Source: Actinobacteria bacterium BACL4 MAG-120820-bin23 (GTDB taxonomy: Bacteria > Actinomycetota > Actinomycetes > Nanopelagicales > Nanopelagicaceae). From it: a stretch of 6,416 bases of DNA. The notes beneath the pieces are model-generated. The model worked only from the letters and a program-made list of their open reading frames with translations, ran no database searches and was not told where the DNA came from. Location of the stretch: contig LIBD01000051.1 of assembly GCA_001437855.1 (NCBI GenBank), positions 1 to 6,416 of the forward strand, given 5' to 3'. The position numbers and the translations under genes are program-made. Shown one piece after another: positions 1 through 6,416 of the stretch (the first letter of the stretch is position 1; every line of letters starts with the position of its first letter).

Positions 1-181
1 TTGCTGTTTTAACCATACGACGAGTCTTTATCTGAAGATTGCTGCCAAAATATGAGTTAATTCTGTTTTTAAGATTCTTAGCTTTACCAACATAAATTAC
101 CTTGTCATTGCCGTCAAAAAATCTATAAACACCAGGATCAGTTGGAAGATTGCTAGGCCTATAACTTTGTGGATCTGCCAT
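1..181 (-). CDS. uvrC: UvrABC excinuclease subunit C, N-terminal fragment (cut by the window edge)
   Basis: UvrC is the nuclease of bacterial nucleotide excision repair. It joins the UvrB-DNA complex and cuts the damaged strand on both sides of the lesion. Only the first 60 codons are present; the gene runs off the left edge. They begin MADPQSYRPSNLPTDPGVYR and contain the GIY-YIG nuclease core: G17-V-Y19, then Y30-V-G32-K33, then R40, followed by INSYF. Tyr30, Lys33 and Arg40 match the spacing of the conserved catalytic residues of the UvrC GIY-YIG domain, which makes the 3' incision. The catalytic Glu, the UVR domain, the RNase H-like nuclease domain and the HhH motifs would lie outside. 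The ATG is 3 bases after the uvrA stop, with a purine-rich GAAGAAG stretch just before it inside the last uvrA codons, so translation is probably coupled. The start agrees with the usual actinobacterial UvrC N-terminus. Confidence 0.95.
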   Translation of the reverse strand, partial: MADPQSYRPSNLPTDPGVYRFFDGNDKVIYVGKAKNLKNRINSYFGSNLQIKTRRMVKTA

Positions 182-184
182 GCT

Positions 185-3025
185 TCACTTCTTCAAAACC
201 TCGAGCAAGAATTTTCCTGTATAACTCTTACTAACTTTGATAATCTCTTCTGGTCTTCCTTCAGCAACTACTAATCCTCCACCGGATCCACCCTCTGGTC
301 CTAAATCAATTACCCAGTCAGCGGACTTAATTACATCAAGATTATGCTCGATTACAACTACAGTATTTCCAGTATCAACTAATCGATTCAATACAAGCAA
401 AAGCTTTCGAACATCTTCAAAATGCAAACCCGTAGTTGGCTCATCAAGCACATAAATAGTTCGGCCAGTTGATCTTCGCTGCAGCTCAGTAGCCAGTTTT
501 ACACGCTGCGCTTCGCCGCCCGATAACGTAGGGGCTGATTGGCCTAAGCGAACGTAACCTAAACCAACATCGCATAGAGTTTTTAGAAATCTTGAGATTG
601 CAGGAACTGATTCAAAGAAATTACTTGCCTCTTCGATAGGTAAATCAAGCACTTGGGCAATTGTCTTACCTTTATAGTGAACTTCAAGAGTTTCTCGGTT
701 ATACCTAGCTCCGTGGCATACCTCGCAAGGAACATAGACATCGGGCAGAAAATTCATTTCTATAGTAATAGTTCCATCGCCGGCACAATTTTCACAGCGC
801 CCTCCCTTTACATTGAAAGAGAATCTTCCCTGTTGATATCCACGTACTTTTGCCTCAGTAGTCTCAGCAAAAAGCGCACGAATCTTGTCAAACACCCCAG
901 TGTAAGTTGCCGGGTTTGAACGTGGCGTGCGTCCAATCGGTGATTGATCAACATGAACAACCTTATCTAGTTGATCCAATCCAGAAATAGTTCGATGTCG
1001 TCCTGGAACTATTCGAGCACCATTTAATTTGTTAGCCAAAACTGAATATAGGATGTCATTTACTAAAGTTGACTTACCTGATCCGCTTACGCCAGTAACT
1101 GCAACAAAAACAGCTAAAGGAAATGTGACATCGATGTCTTTTAAGTTATTCTCTTTGGCGGACTTTATGGTTAAGACTTTTTTAGAATCAATACTTCGTC
1201 GAACCTTTGGTATCTCTATTACTGATCTTCCTGAGAGATAGGCCCCGGTAATGGAAGATTTATTTGATATAAGGTCCTGATAGCTACCAGATGAAACAAC
1301 CTCTCCGCCATGTTCACCAGCGCCGGGGCCAATATCTACAATCCAGTCTGCAGTTCTAATGGTTTCCTCATCATGTTCTACAACAATAAGAGTATTTCCT
1401 AAATCACGAAGCCTAGTTAGGGTCTCGATAAGCTTTCGATTATCTCTTTGATGAAGGCCAATACTTGGCTCATCAAGTACATAAAGAACCCCCGTTAGTC
1501 CAGAGCCAATCTGTGTAGCCAATCTAATTCTTTGTGCCTCACCACCTGACAGCGTTGCCGCCGGTCGAGCCAAAGATAGGTAATCCAATCCAACATCTAA
1601 GAGAAAACCTAGACGAGCATGGACTTCTTTTAGTACTCGTTCTGCAATTTTTTTCTCCCTGACTGAAAGTGAGATCTGCTTTAAAAATAAAGCACACTCA
1701 GCTATTGAAAGTTCGCAAATCTCAGCAATATTCTTTCCACCAACCGTTACGGCAAGTACTTCCGGCTTTAATCTACTTCCATTACAAACATGACATGGAG
1801 TTTCTCTCATGTACGCTTCGTATTTATCTCGGCTGTAGTCGCTATCGGTCTCACTATGCCGTCTATGAATAAAAGGCACCACGCCCTCAAATCCAGTTGA
1901 ATAGTTACGGACTCTTCCATATCTATTCTTATACTTAACATGGACCTCATAGTCCCAGCCGTGCAAGATTGCATCCTTTGATTTCTCAGACAATTTCTTC
2001 CATGGTATATCCAAAGAAAATTTAATATCGGAAGCCAATCCTTCTAATAAGCGTAAAAAATATTCAGATGATTGCCCTCCCGACCATGGTGCGATTGCAC
2101 CCTCATAAATAGAAATTGAATCATCAGGAACTAATAGCTCTTCGTCGACTTCTAGCTTTGTACCAATTCCTGTGCACTCTTGGCAAGCGCCAAAAGGTGA
2201 ATTAAATGAAAAAGATCTTGGTTCTAACTCTTCAAATGATAGCTCACATTCATGACAAGCCATATGCTCGCTAAATACTTTTTCTTTATCTTGTGAGCCT
2301 GACTTCTTGTCAACAAAATCTAAAACAACTAATCCGCTCGCTAATCGCAATGCAGTTTCGATTGAGTCAGTTAATCTTGACTTACTTTCGTTTTTTACAC
2401 TAAGCCGGTCGACGACTACTTCGATTGTGTGCTTTTCTTGCTTCTTAAGCTTTGGAATTTCAGAAATTTGGTAAACAGTTCCATCTACCCTGGCTCGGGA
2501 ATAACCTTGTGTCATAAAATCTTTTAACAAATCTAAAAACTCACCTTTTCTAGCCCTTATAACTGGTGCAAGTACTTGAAACTTAGACCCCTCAGGCATT
2601 TGCAAAATTTGATCCACAATATTTTGTGGGGTTTGCTTTGCAATTTCTTTTTTACACTTTGGACAATGAGGCTTTCCAGCCCGAGCGAACAAAAGTCTTA
2701 GGTAGTCATAAACCTCCGTAATCGTGCCAACGGTAGATCTTGGATTCCTGTTAGTTGATTTCTGATCAATTGAAACTGCAGGTGATAAACCTTCGATGAA
2801 GTCAACATCAGGCTTATCCATCTGACCCAAGAACTGGCGAGCATACGCAGAGAGTGACTCAACATATCTGCGCTGTCCCTCAGCAAAAATAGTGTCAAAC
2901 GCAAGTGAAGATTTTCCTGAGCCTGAAAGTCCGGTAAAGACGATGAGTGAATTGCGAGGCATGTCTAACGAGACATTCTTTAGATTATGCTCTCGAGCAC
3001 CACGAACAATTAATCTGTCATTCAT
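185..3025 (-). CDS. uvrA: UvrABC excinuclease subunit A (damage-recognition ABC ATPase)
   Basis: UvrA dimerises, scans DNA for bulky or distorting lesions and loads UvrB. The protein has 946 residues, a normal full length, and is not membrane-bound. It has two ABC ATPase modules. Module I has Walker A GLSGSGKS (32-39), signature LSGGEAQR (492-499) and Walker B YVLDEPSIGLHQ (about 515-526). Module II has Walker A GVSGSGKS (645-652), signature LSGGEAQR (833-840) and Walker B YVLDEPTTGLH (858-868). Zinc modules are visible as C257xxC260 with C281xxC284, and C744xxC747 with C767xxC770 before the conserved NFLPDVYVPCE region. Two further CxxC pairs sit at 121/124 and 411/414. The start codon shares one base with the uvrB stop (TAATG). 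The MNDRLIVRGAREHNLKN start matches the family, where the first Walker A lies about 30 residues in. A purine-rich Shine-Dalgarno-like sequence lies 10 bases upstream. No truncation or frameshift is seen. Confidence 0.98.
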   Translation of the reverse strand: MNDRLIVRGAREHNLKNVSLDMPRNSLIVFTGLSGSGKSSLAFDTIFAEGQRRYVESLSAYARQFLGQMDKPDVDFIEGLSPAVSIDQKSTNRNPRSTVGTITEVYDYLRLLFARAGKPHCPKCKKEIAKQTPQNIVDQILQMPEGSKFQVLAPVIRARKGEFLDLLKDFMTQGYSRARVDGTVYQISEIPKLKKQEKHTIEVVVDRLSVKNESKSRLTDSIETALRLASGLVVLDFVDKKSGSQDKEKVFSEHMACHECELSFEELEPRSFSFNSPFGACQECTGIGTKLEVDEELLVPDDSISIYEGAIAPWSGGQSSEYFLRLLEGLASDIKFSLDIPWKKLSEKSKDAILHGWDYEVHVKYKNRYGRVRNYSTGFEGVVPFIHRRHSETDSDYSRDKYEAYMRETPCHVCNGSRLKPEVLAVTVGGKNIAEICELSIAECALFLKQISLSVREKKIAERVLKEVHARLGFLLDVGLDYLSLARPAATLSGGEAQRIRLATQIGSGLTGVLYVLDEPSIGLHQRDNRKLIETLTRLRDLGNTLIVVEHDEETIRTADWIVDIGPGAGEHGGEVVSSGSYQDLISNKSSITGAYLSGRSVIEIPKVRRSIDSKKVLTIKSAKENNLKDIDVTFPLAVFVAVTGVSGSGKSTLVNDILYSVLANKLNGARIVPGRHRTISGLDQLDKVVHVDQSPIGRTPRSNPATYTGVFDKIRALFAETTEAKVRGYQQGRFSFNVKGGRCENCAGDGTITIEMNFLPDVYVPCEVCHGARYNRETLEVHYKGKTIAQVLDLPIEEASNFFESVPAISRFLKTLCDVGLGYVRLGQSAPTLSGGEAQRVKLATELQRRSTGRTIYVLDEPTTGLHFEDVRKLLLVLNRLVDTGNTVVVIEHNLDVIKSADWVIDLGPEGGSGGGLVVAEGRPEEIIKVSKSYTGKFLLEVLKK

Positions 3026-5094
3026 TAACTGCCCGCCTCTTCCATTCCCTTAAGCTCTCGCTTAAGTTCCCTAATTTCGTCTCTTAATCTGGCTGCTAAC
3101 TCGAAATTTAGTTCTGCTGCAGAAGTTTTCATCTGTTCAGTCAGCGATGAAATAAGAGCAATTAGCTCACGCTTAGGAAGTGAAATAATAGATCTTTGGC
3201 TAATTCCACTACTGATAGTACTTGACCTTGAGGATGAAGCTAAATCTTCCGTGTCATCAACTTCCTTTGCAATTAAATCAGTAATATCGGCAATCTTCTT
3301 TCGAAGTGGTGTTGGATCAATCCCATGTTCGTGGTTATATGACACCTGTTTAGCACGTCGCCGGTTTGTTTCATCAATGGCAAACTGCATGGATTTAGTT
3401 ATGTTGTCTGCATACATGTGAACTTCGCCGGACACGTTTCTGGCAGCTCTACCTATAGTTTGAATCAATGATGTTGAAGATCTTAAGAAACCTTCTTTAT
3501 CGGCATCTAAAATTGCAACTAGCGATACTTCCGGTAGATCTAATCCTTCTCGAAGAAGGTTTATGCCAATCAATACGTCATACTCCCCTGTGCGTAGCTC
3601 TCTTAATAGCTCTACTCTTCTTAAAGTATCTACCTCTGAGTGCAGATAACGAACTTTTAATCCCAAGCCCAACATGTAATCTGTAAGTTCTTCTGACATT
3701 TTCTTAGTCAATGTAGTAACTAGAACTCGCTCATTTTTCTCAGATCTAATTTTTATTTCGTTGACTAGGTCATCAATCTGACCCTTAATCGGTTTTACAA
3801 CTATTTTCGGATCGACTAAACCAGTTGGCCGAATTACTTGTTCGACAAAGGTATTACTAGTCTTTTCTAATTCATATTTGCCAGGTGTAGCTGAAAGATA
3901 AACTTTTTGACCACATCTATCCAAGAACTCAGTAAATTTCAGAGGTCGATTGTCCATTGCGCTTGGCAATCTAAAGCCGTGTTCAACTAGAGTTCTCTTT
4001 CTTGCAGCATCACCTTCATGCATAGCACCTATTTGCGGAACTGTTACATGGGATTCATCAATCACAACTAGACAATCTTCAGGAAAATAATCCAATAAAC
4101 AGTTTGGAGCACTCCCTGGCTCTCTGCCATCTAAGTGACGGGAGTAGTTTTCGATTCCAGAGCAGAATCCAAGTTGTCGCATCATCTCAATATCAAACGT
4201 AGTTCTCATCTTTATTCGCTGTGCTTCCAAAAGCTTACCTGATTTTTCAAATTCTGAAACTCTTAATTCCATTTCTTTTTCAATATCAATAATTGCGCGT
4301 TCCATAGTTTCAGGGCCGGCGGCATAGTGAGTCGCAGGAAATACATACATTTCACTCTCTTCACGAACTATTTCACCAGTTAGTGGATGCAAAGTCATAA
4401 TTCTCTCTATTTCATCACCAAACATTTCAATTCTAAGTGCAAGTTCTTCATACATCGGGATAATTTCAATAGTATCCCCTCTTACTCGAAATGTACCTCG
4501 CTCAAAAGCAATATCATTTCTTTTATACTGAATATCAACAAATTTTCTTAGTAGCGAGTTTCTCTCAATAGATTCTCCGACTCGAAGTCGAATCATTCGA
4601 TCTACATACTCTTGTGGTGTACCAAGTCCATAAATACAAGAGACTGTTGCAACCACAATTACATCTCTGCGAGTTAATAAGGAATTTGTTGCAGAGTGTC
4701 TCAAACGTTCAACTTCGTCATTAATAGATGAATCTTTCTCAATAAAAGTATCAGTTTGAGGAACGTAGGCCTCAGGTTGGTAATAATCGTAATAAGAAAC
4801 AAAATACTCAACAGCATTATTCGGCATAAGCTCTTTAAACTCATTTGCTAATTGGGCCGCTAATGTTTTATTGGGAGCTATAACTAGGGTTGGTCTTTGA
4901 ACTTGCTCAATTAACCAAGCAGTGGTTGCTGATTTTCCAGTACCAGTTGCTCCGAGCAAAACAATATCTTGCTCATTTTTCTCTAATCTAAGCACCAGCT
5001 CTTTTATGGCTGATGGCTGATCACCTGCGGGTACATAGTCACTTATGACTTCAAATGGGCTTACCTTTCGAGTTAGGTCAGTAACTGGTCTCAT
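3025..5094 (-). CDS. uvrB: UvrABC excinuclease subunit B (DNA helicase-like damage verifier)
   Basis: UvrB is loaded by UvrA, verifies the lesion by threading one strand behind a beta-hairpin, and recruits UvrC. The protein has 689 residues, typical of the family. In order it shows the Q-motif region YVPAGDQPSAI (20-30), Walker A GATGTGKS (48-55), the aromatic beta-hairpin YYDYYQPEAYVPQTDTF (101-117), Walker B with DESH (346-349), motif III SATPG (401-405), RPTGLVDP (422-429), motif V with NLLREGLDLPE (512-522) and motif VI QTIGRAARN (545-553). The C-terminal UVR helical hairpin, about 641-680 with LNFELAARLRDEI, is the site that pairs with UvrC. Between them lies a Ser-rich linker (about 619-638) that looks unstructured. 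The ATG overlaps the coaE stop as ATGA; only a short AGG, 8 bases upstream, resembles a Shine-Dalgarno site, so coupling to coaE translation is likely. The MRPVTDLTRKVSPFEV start resembles actinobacterial UvrB. Confidence 0.98.
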   Translation of the reverse strand: MRPVTDLTRKVSPFEVISDYVPAGDQPSAIKELVLRLEKNEQDIVLLGATGTGKSATTAWLIEQVQRPTLVIAPNKTLAAQLANEFKELMPNNAVEYFVSYYDYYQPEAYVPQTDTFIEKDSSINDEVERLRHSATNSLLTRRDVIVVATVSCIYGLGTPQEYVDRMIRLRVGESIERNSLLRKFVDIQYKRNDIAFERGTFRVRGDTIEIIPMYEELALRIEMFGDEIERIMTLHPLTGEIVREESEMYVFPATHYAAGPETMERAIIDIEKEMELRVSEFEKSGKLLEAQRIKMRTTFDIEMMRQLGFCSGIENYSRHLDGREPGSAPNCLLDYFPEDCLVVIDESHVTVPQIGAMHEGDAARKRTLVEHGFRLPSAMDNRPLKFTEFLDRCGQKVYLSATPGKYELEKTSNTFVEQVIRPTGLVDPKIVVKPIKGQIDDLVNEIKIRSEKNERVLVTTLTKKMSEELTDYMLGLGLKVRYLHSEVDTLRRVELLRELRTGEYDVLIGINLLREGLDLPEVSLVAILDADKEGFLRSSTSLIQTIGRAARNVSGEVHMYADNITKSMQFAIDETNRRRAKQVSYNHEHGIDPTPLRKKIADITDLIAKEVDDTEDLASSSRSSTISSGISQRSIISLPKRELIALISSLTEQMKTSAAELNFELAARLRDEIRELKRELKGMEEAGS
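3036..3043 (-). promoter_or_regulatory. Ribosome binding site of uvrA inside the end of uvrB
   Basis: GGAAGAGG on the minus strand lies 10 bases before the uvrA ATG, within the last codons of uvrB (Met-Glu-Glu-Ala-Gly-Ser-stop). It supports the start at 3025 and fits re-initiation at the TAATG junction. Confidence 0.5.
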
Positions 5095-5690
5095 TTCTTT
5101 AACCTATTTAGATTCTCTAACTCAAGCCAGATACTTTCTACCTGATCGCGGAGATGCGACTCATCCTTATCATTTCGGATAATACTATTTGAAATACTTT
5201 CACGCTCTAAGTCAGTTGCTTGGGCTTCTATTCGCTTCTTGATATCAGAGAAACCTAGACCACGATTTTTAAGTCGCTCTATTCTCAATTTTTCTGGTGC
5301 TGAGATAGTTATTATGTGGTCAAACTTATATGCCCCTTTGGACTCAAATAAGAGTGGAATCTGATTAATCACTATTGATTCTCTAGGTAAGTTTGAGATT
5401 ATTTCAGCAAAACTTTGTCTAATTAGTGGGTGGGTAATACTCTCAAGTTCAGAGCGTTTCTGAGAATCATTAAAGACTAAGGTTGCTAAAAGCGAACGGT
5501 CTAGCTCTCCATTCCTAAGAATTGCATCTCCAAATTTAGCCAGTACTAAATCAAAGCCTTTTGTCCCTCTTTCCAAAACCGCTCTAGCTAACTGGTCAGA
5601 GTCAATTACAACTGCACCCAACTCAGAAAAAATATCTCCAACAGTGGTTTTACCTGAACCGATCCCGCCAGTTAGAGCAACAATTAACAT
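5091..5690 (-). CDS. coaE: Dephospho-CoA kinase
   Basis: CoaE phosphorylates the 3'-hydroxyl of the ribose in dephospho-CoA with ATP, the last step of coenzyme A synthesis in the cytoplasm. The protein has 199 residues, the usual size of a single-domain enzyme. It shows the P-loop GGIGSGKTT (8-16), the DSDQLAR motif (30-36, Asp30/Asp32 at the expected catalytic acid positions), the HPLIR motif (87-91), the IPLLFE motif (111-116) and an Arg-containing lid region near RLKNRG and KKRIEAQ (139-157). Some actinobacterial CoaE proteins, as in mycobacteria, carry an extra C-terminal domain; this one does not and ends shortly after the last helix with LNRLKK. It starts at the first Met, immediately before the P-loop strand, with AGGG 7 bases upstream. 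It lies downstream of rpsA, and its stop overlaps the uvrB start by 4 bases. It is the only gene of the putative operon not involved in DNA repair. Confidence 0.97.
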   Translation of the reverse strand: MLIVALTGGIGSGKTTVGDIFSELGAVVIDSDQLARAVLERGTKGFDLVLAKFGDAILRNGELDRSLLATLVFNDSQKRSELESITHPLIRQSFAEIISNLPRESIVINQIPLLFESKGAYKFDHIITISAPEKLRIERLKNRGLGFSDIKKRIEAQATDLERESISNSIIRNDKDESHLRDQVESIWLELENLNRLKK

Positions 5691-5697
5691 AAGTTAA

Positions 5698-5701
5698 CCC
5701 T
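5698..5701 (-). promoter_or_regulatory. Ribosome binding site of coaE
   Basis: AGGG on the minus strand lies 7 bases before the coaE ATG, a suitable Shine-Dalgarno position. It supports the start at 5690. It falls just below the terminator hairpin, so it is not hidden in the stem. Confidence 0.55.
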
Positions 5702-5703
5702 AC

Positions 5704-5742
5704 ACAATATAAAAATGGCCCCAGATCGCTGGGGCCATTTTT
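5704..5742 (-). terminator. Candidate intrinsic terminator after rpsA
   Basis: Two perfectly complementary 14-base arms (5711-5724 and 5729-5742) flank a 4-base loop (CGAT on the minus strand). The stem core TGGCCCCAG is GC-rich. On the minus strand the transcript leaves the hairpin through ATTTTTATATT, a U-rich tail, and the structure starts about 10 bases after the rpsA stop. This is the classic form of a Rho-independent terminator. Because the arms also begin with an A tract, it could act in both directions, but no plus-strand gene points at it. It would separate the highly expressed rpsA from coaE-uvrBAC, completely or in part. The structure is seen directly; its efficiency is inferred. 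Confidence 0.88.
5706..5711 (-). promoter_or_regulatory. Possible -10 box for the coaE-uvrBAC operon (weak)
   Basis: On the minus strand TATATT lies at the foot of the terminator hairpin, overlapping its U tract. It resembles a sigma-70 -10 element (TANNNT). A start about 7 bases downstream would fall in the GGG near 5698-5700 and give a leader of only about 9 bases, as is common in Actinobacteria. No TTGACA-like -35 is present at 17 bases; that position is occupied by the GC stem. A second -10-like TAAACT lies at 5744-5749, before the hairpin. Neither is more than a candidate; read-through from rpsA is the alternative. Confidence 0.25.
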
Positions 5743-5751
5743 AAGTTTAAA

Positions 5752-6416
5752 TTACTCAGCCGCAGGTGCAGCAGCGTCGGCAGCTTTAGCCTCAGCCTTT
5801 TGTTTCTTATGAGCCATAAATCTTGATTGCGCCTCAGCGTATTGGCGTTCCCATTCCTCACGCTGGCTTTCATATCCTGGCTTCCACTCTTGAGTATCGG
5901 CATCAAAACCTTCTGGATAAATAAAATTGCCTGCAGCATCGTAGCGAGCTGGCATTCCATATTGAGCTGGATCAAATGCCTCTACCTCTACTTCTTGACC
6001 TTCATTCGCCTGTTTTAGAGATAGAGAAATTCGTCTACGCTCTAGATCTATATCAATGATCTTTACAAATAACTTATCTCCAACTTGAACTACTTGTTCA
6101 GGAATCTCAACATGGCGCTCTGCTAACTCAGATATGTGAACTAAGCCTTCAATACCTTCAAATACTTTAATGAATGCGCCAAATGGTACTAATTTTGTTA
6201 CCTCACCATTTACAACCTGGTTGATACTGTTTGTTCGGGCAAAAGCCTGCCATGGATCCTCTTGAGTTGCTTTTAGTGAAAGTGAAACACGCTCTCTTTC
6301 AAAATCAACTTCGAGAACTTCGACCGTTACCTCATCACCAACCTCTACCACCTCTGATGGATGATCAATATGTTTCCATGACAATTCAGAGACATGTACT
6401 AAACCATCAACTCCGC
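5752..6416 (-). CDS. rpsA: 30S ribosomal protein S1, C-terminal part (5' end outside the window)
   Basis: S1 binds mRNA through repeated S1 (OB-fold) domains and helps deliver it to the 30S ribosome. The last 220 residues are present; the frame is open to the right edge, so the start lies beyond 6416. The first residues finish one S1 repeat (GLVHVSELSWKHIDHP, then ERERVSLSLKATQEDPW). A second, complete repeat follows at about 6016-6219 (GEVTKLVPFGAFIKVFEGIEG, then GLVHISELAERHVEIP and ERRRISLSLKQANEG). By comparison with four-repeat actinobacterial S1 these should be repeats 3 and 4. After them comes a conserved actinobacterial-type segment (AFDPAQYGM, GNFIYPEGFDADTQEW) and a charged helical stretch. 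The end is a short Ala/Lys/Glu tail (KKQKAEAKAADAAAPAAE), which looks shorter than the tail I recall for mycobacterial S1. A possible TTG start near 6384 is rejected because the repeat continues upstream of it in frame. A strong hairpin follows the stop codon. Confidence 0.96.
   Translation of the reverse strand, partial: GVDGLVHVSELSWKHIDHPSEVVEVGDEVTVEVLEVDFERERVSLSLKATQEDPWQAFARTNSINQVVNGEVTKLVPFGAFIKVFEGIEGLVHISELAERHVEIPEQVVQVGDKLFVKIIDIDLERRRISLSLKQANEGQEVEVEAFDPAQYGMPARYDAAGNFIYPEGFDADTQEWKPGYESQREEWERQYAEAQSRFMAHKKQKAEAKAADAAAPAAE

Noticed and set aside
653..919. Plus-strand open frame of 88 codons, and similar ones at 237-455, 1029-1241, 1669-1872, 3468-3686 and 5827-6018
   Set aside because: All lie opposite strongly conserved uvrA, uvrB or rpsA coding sequence, have no recognisable protein features and no convincing ribosome binding site; shadow frames.
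2698..2904. Minus-strand open frame of 68 codons within uvrA
   Set aside because: It overlaps the invariant N-terminal UvrA region (AEGQRRYVESLSAYARQF) in a different frame.
3103..3114. GAAA-TTTA-GTTC, one mismatch from the LexA/SOS pattern GAAC-N4-GTTC, about 80 bases before uvrA
   Set aside because: It lies inside the conserved UVR-domain codons for ELNFE in uvrB, so the bases are explained by the protein; the left half is also imperfect.
3168..3238. Ser-rich stretch in UvrB as a sign of a frameshift or inserted sequence
   Set aside because: The frame is continuous and both flanks keep the family sequence; actinobacterial UvrB proteins normally vary in length and sequence between the helicase core and the UVR domain.
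5711..5742. The inverted repeat as a possible attachment site or mobile-element end
   Set aside because: It is a single hairpin with a short loop and a T tract directly after a stop codon, with no partner copy or recombinase in the window; a terminator explains it fully.
5700..5975. Minus-strand open frame of 91 codons overlapping the end of rpsA
   Set aside because: It is in another frame of the conserved S1 C-terminus and runs through the terminator hairpin; no independent support.
6087..6099. GAAC-N5-GTTC inverted repeat
   Set aside because: The spacing is 5 and not 4, and it lies deep in rpsA codons, far from any start; a chance palindrome.

Overview
The window is an ordinary, very compact stretch of bacterial chromosome. 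All genes lie on the minus strand, so they read from high to low coordinates: the 3' part of rpsA (ribosomal protein S1), then coaE (dephospho-CoA kinase), uvrB, uvrA and the first 60 codons of uvrC. The protein sequences look actinobacterial: UvrB starts with MRPVTDLTRKVSPFEV, and the S1 repeats contain SELSWKHIDHP and LKATQEDPW. By eye the base composition is AT-rich, well below the usual actinobacterial GC, with many A/T-ending codons. A streamlined, low-GC actinobacterium fits best, for example the freshwater acI group (Nanopelagicales). That placement is inferred from recalled family sequences, not from a search.

Layout: positions 6416-5752 hold the C-terminal 220 residues of S1. The only real intergenic gap, 5691-5751, holds a perfect 14-bp hairpin with a T tract, a strong candidate intrinsic terminator for rpsA. 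coaE starts about 20 bases beyond that hairpin. From there the genes are packed: coaE and uvrB overlap by 4 bases (ATGA), uvrB and uvrA by 1 base (TAATG), and uvrA and uvrC are 3 bases apart. coaE-uvrB-uvrA-uvrC therefore looks like one translationally coupled operon. There is no gene-free stretch longer than 61 bases.

Function: UvrA and UvrB find the damaged DNA, UvrB is loaded at the lesion, and UvrC cuts on both sides. All three nucleotide-excision-repair proteins are thus made from one transcript. CoaE does the last step of coenzyme A synthesis and has no known mechanistic link to repair. rpsA next to coaE, with uvrB and uvrA nearby, is familiar from actinobacterial genomes; here the spacer genes are absent.

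I found no mobile element, CRISPR array, tRNA, rRNA, riboswitch or phage gene, and no sign of an undescribed system. The points worth a second look are small: how the operon is transcribed so close to the terminator, the absence of an obvious SOS box, the coupling of coaE to repair genes, the six CxxC pairs of UvrA, and the low base composition.
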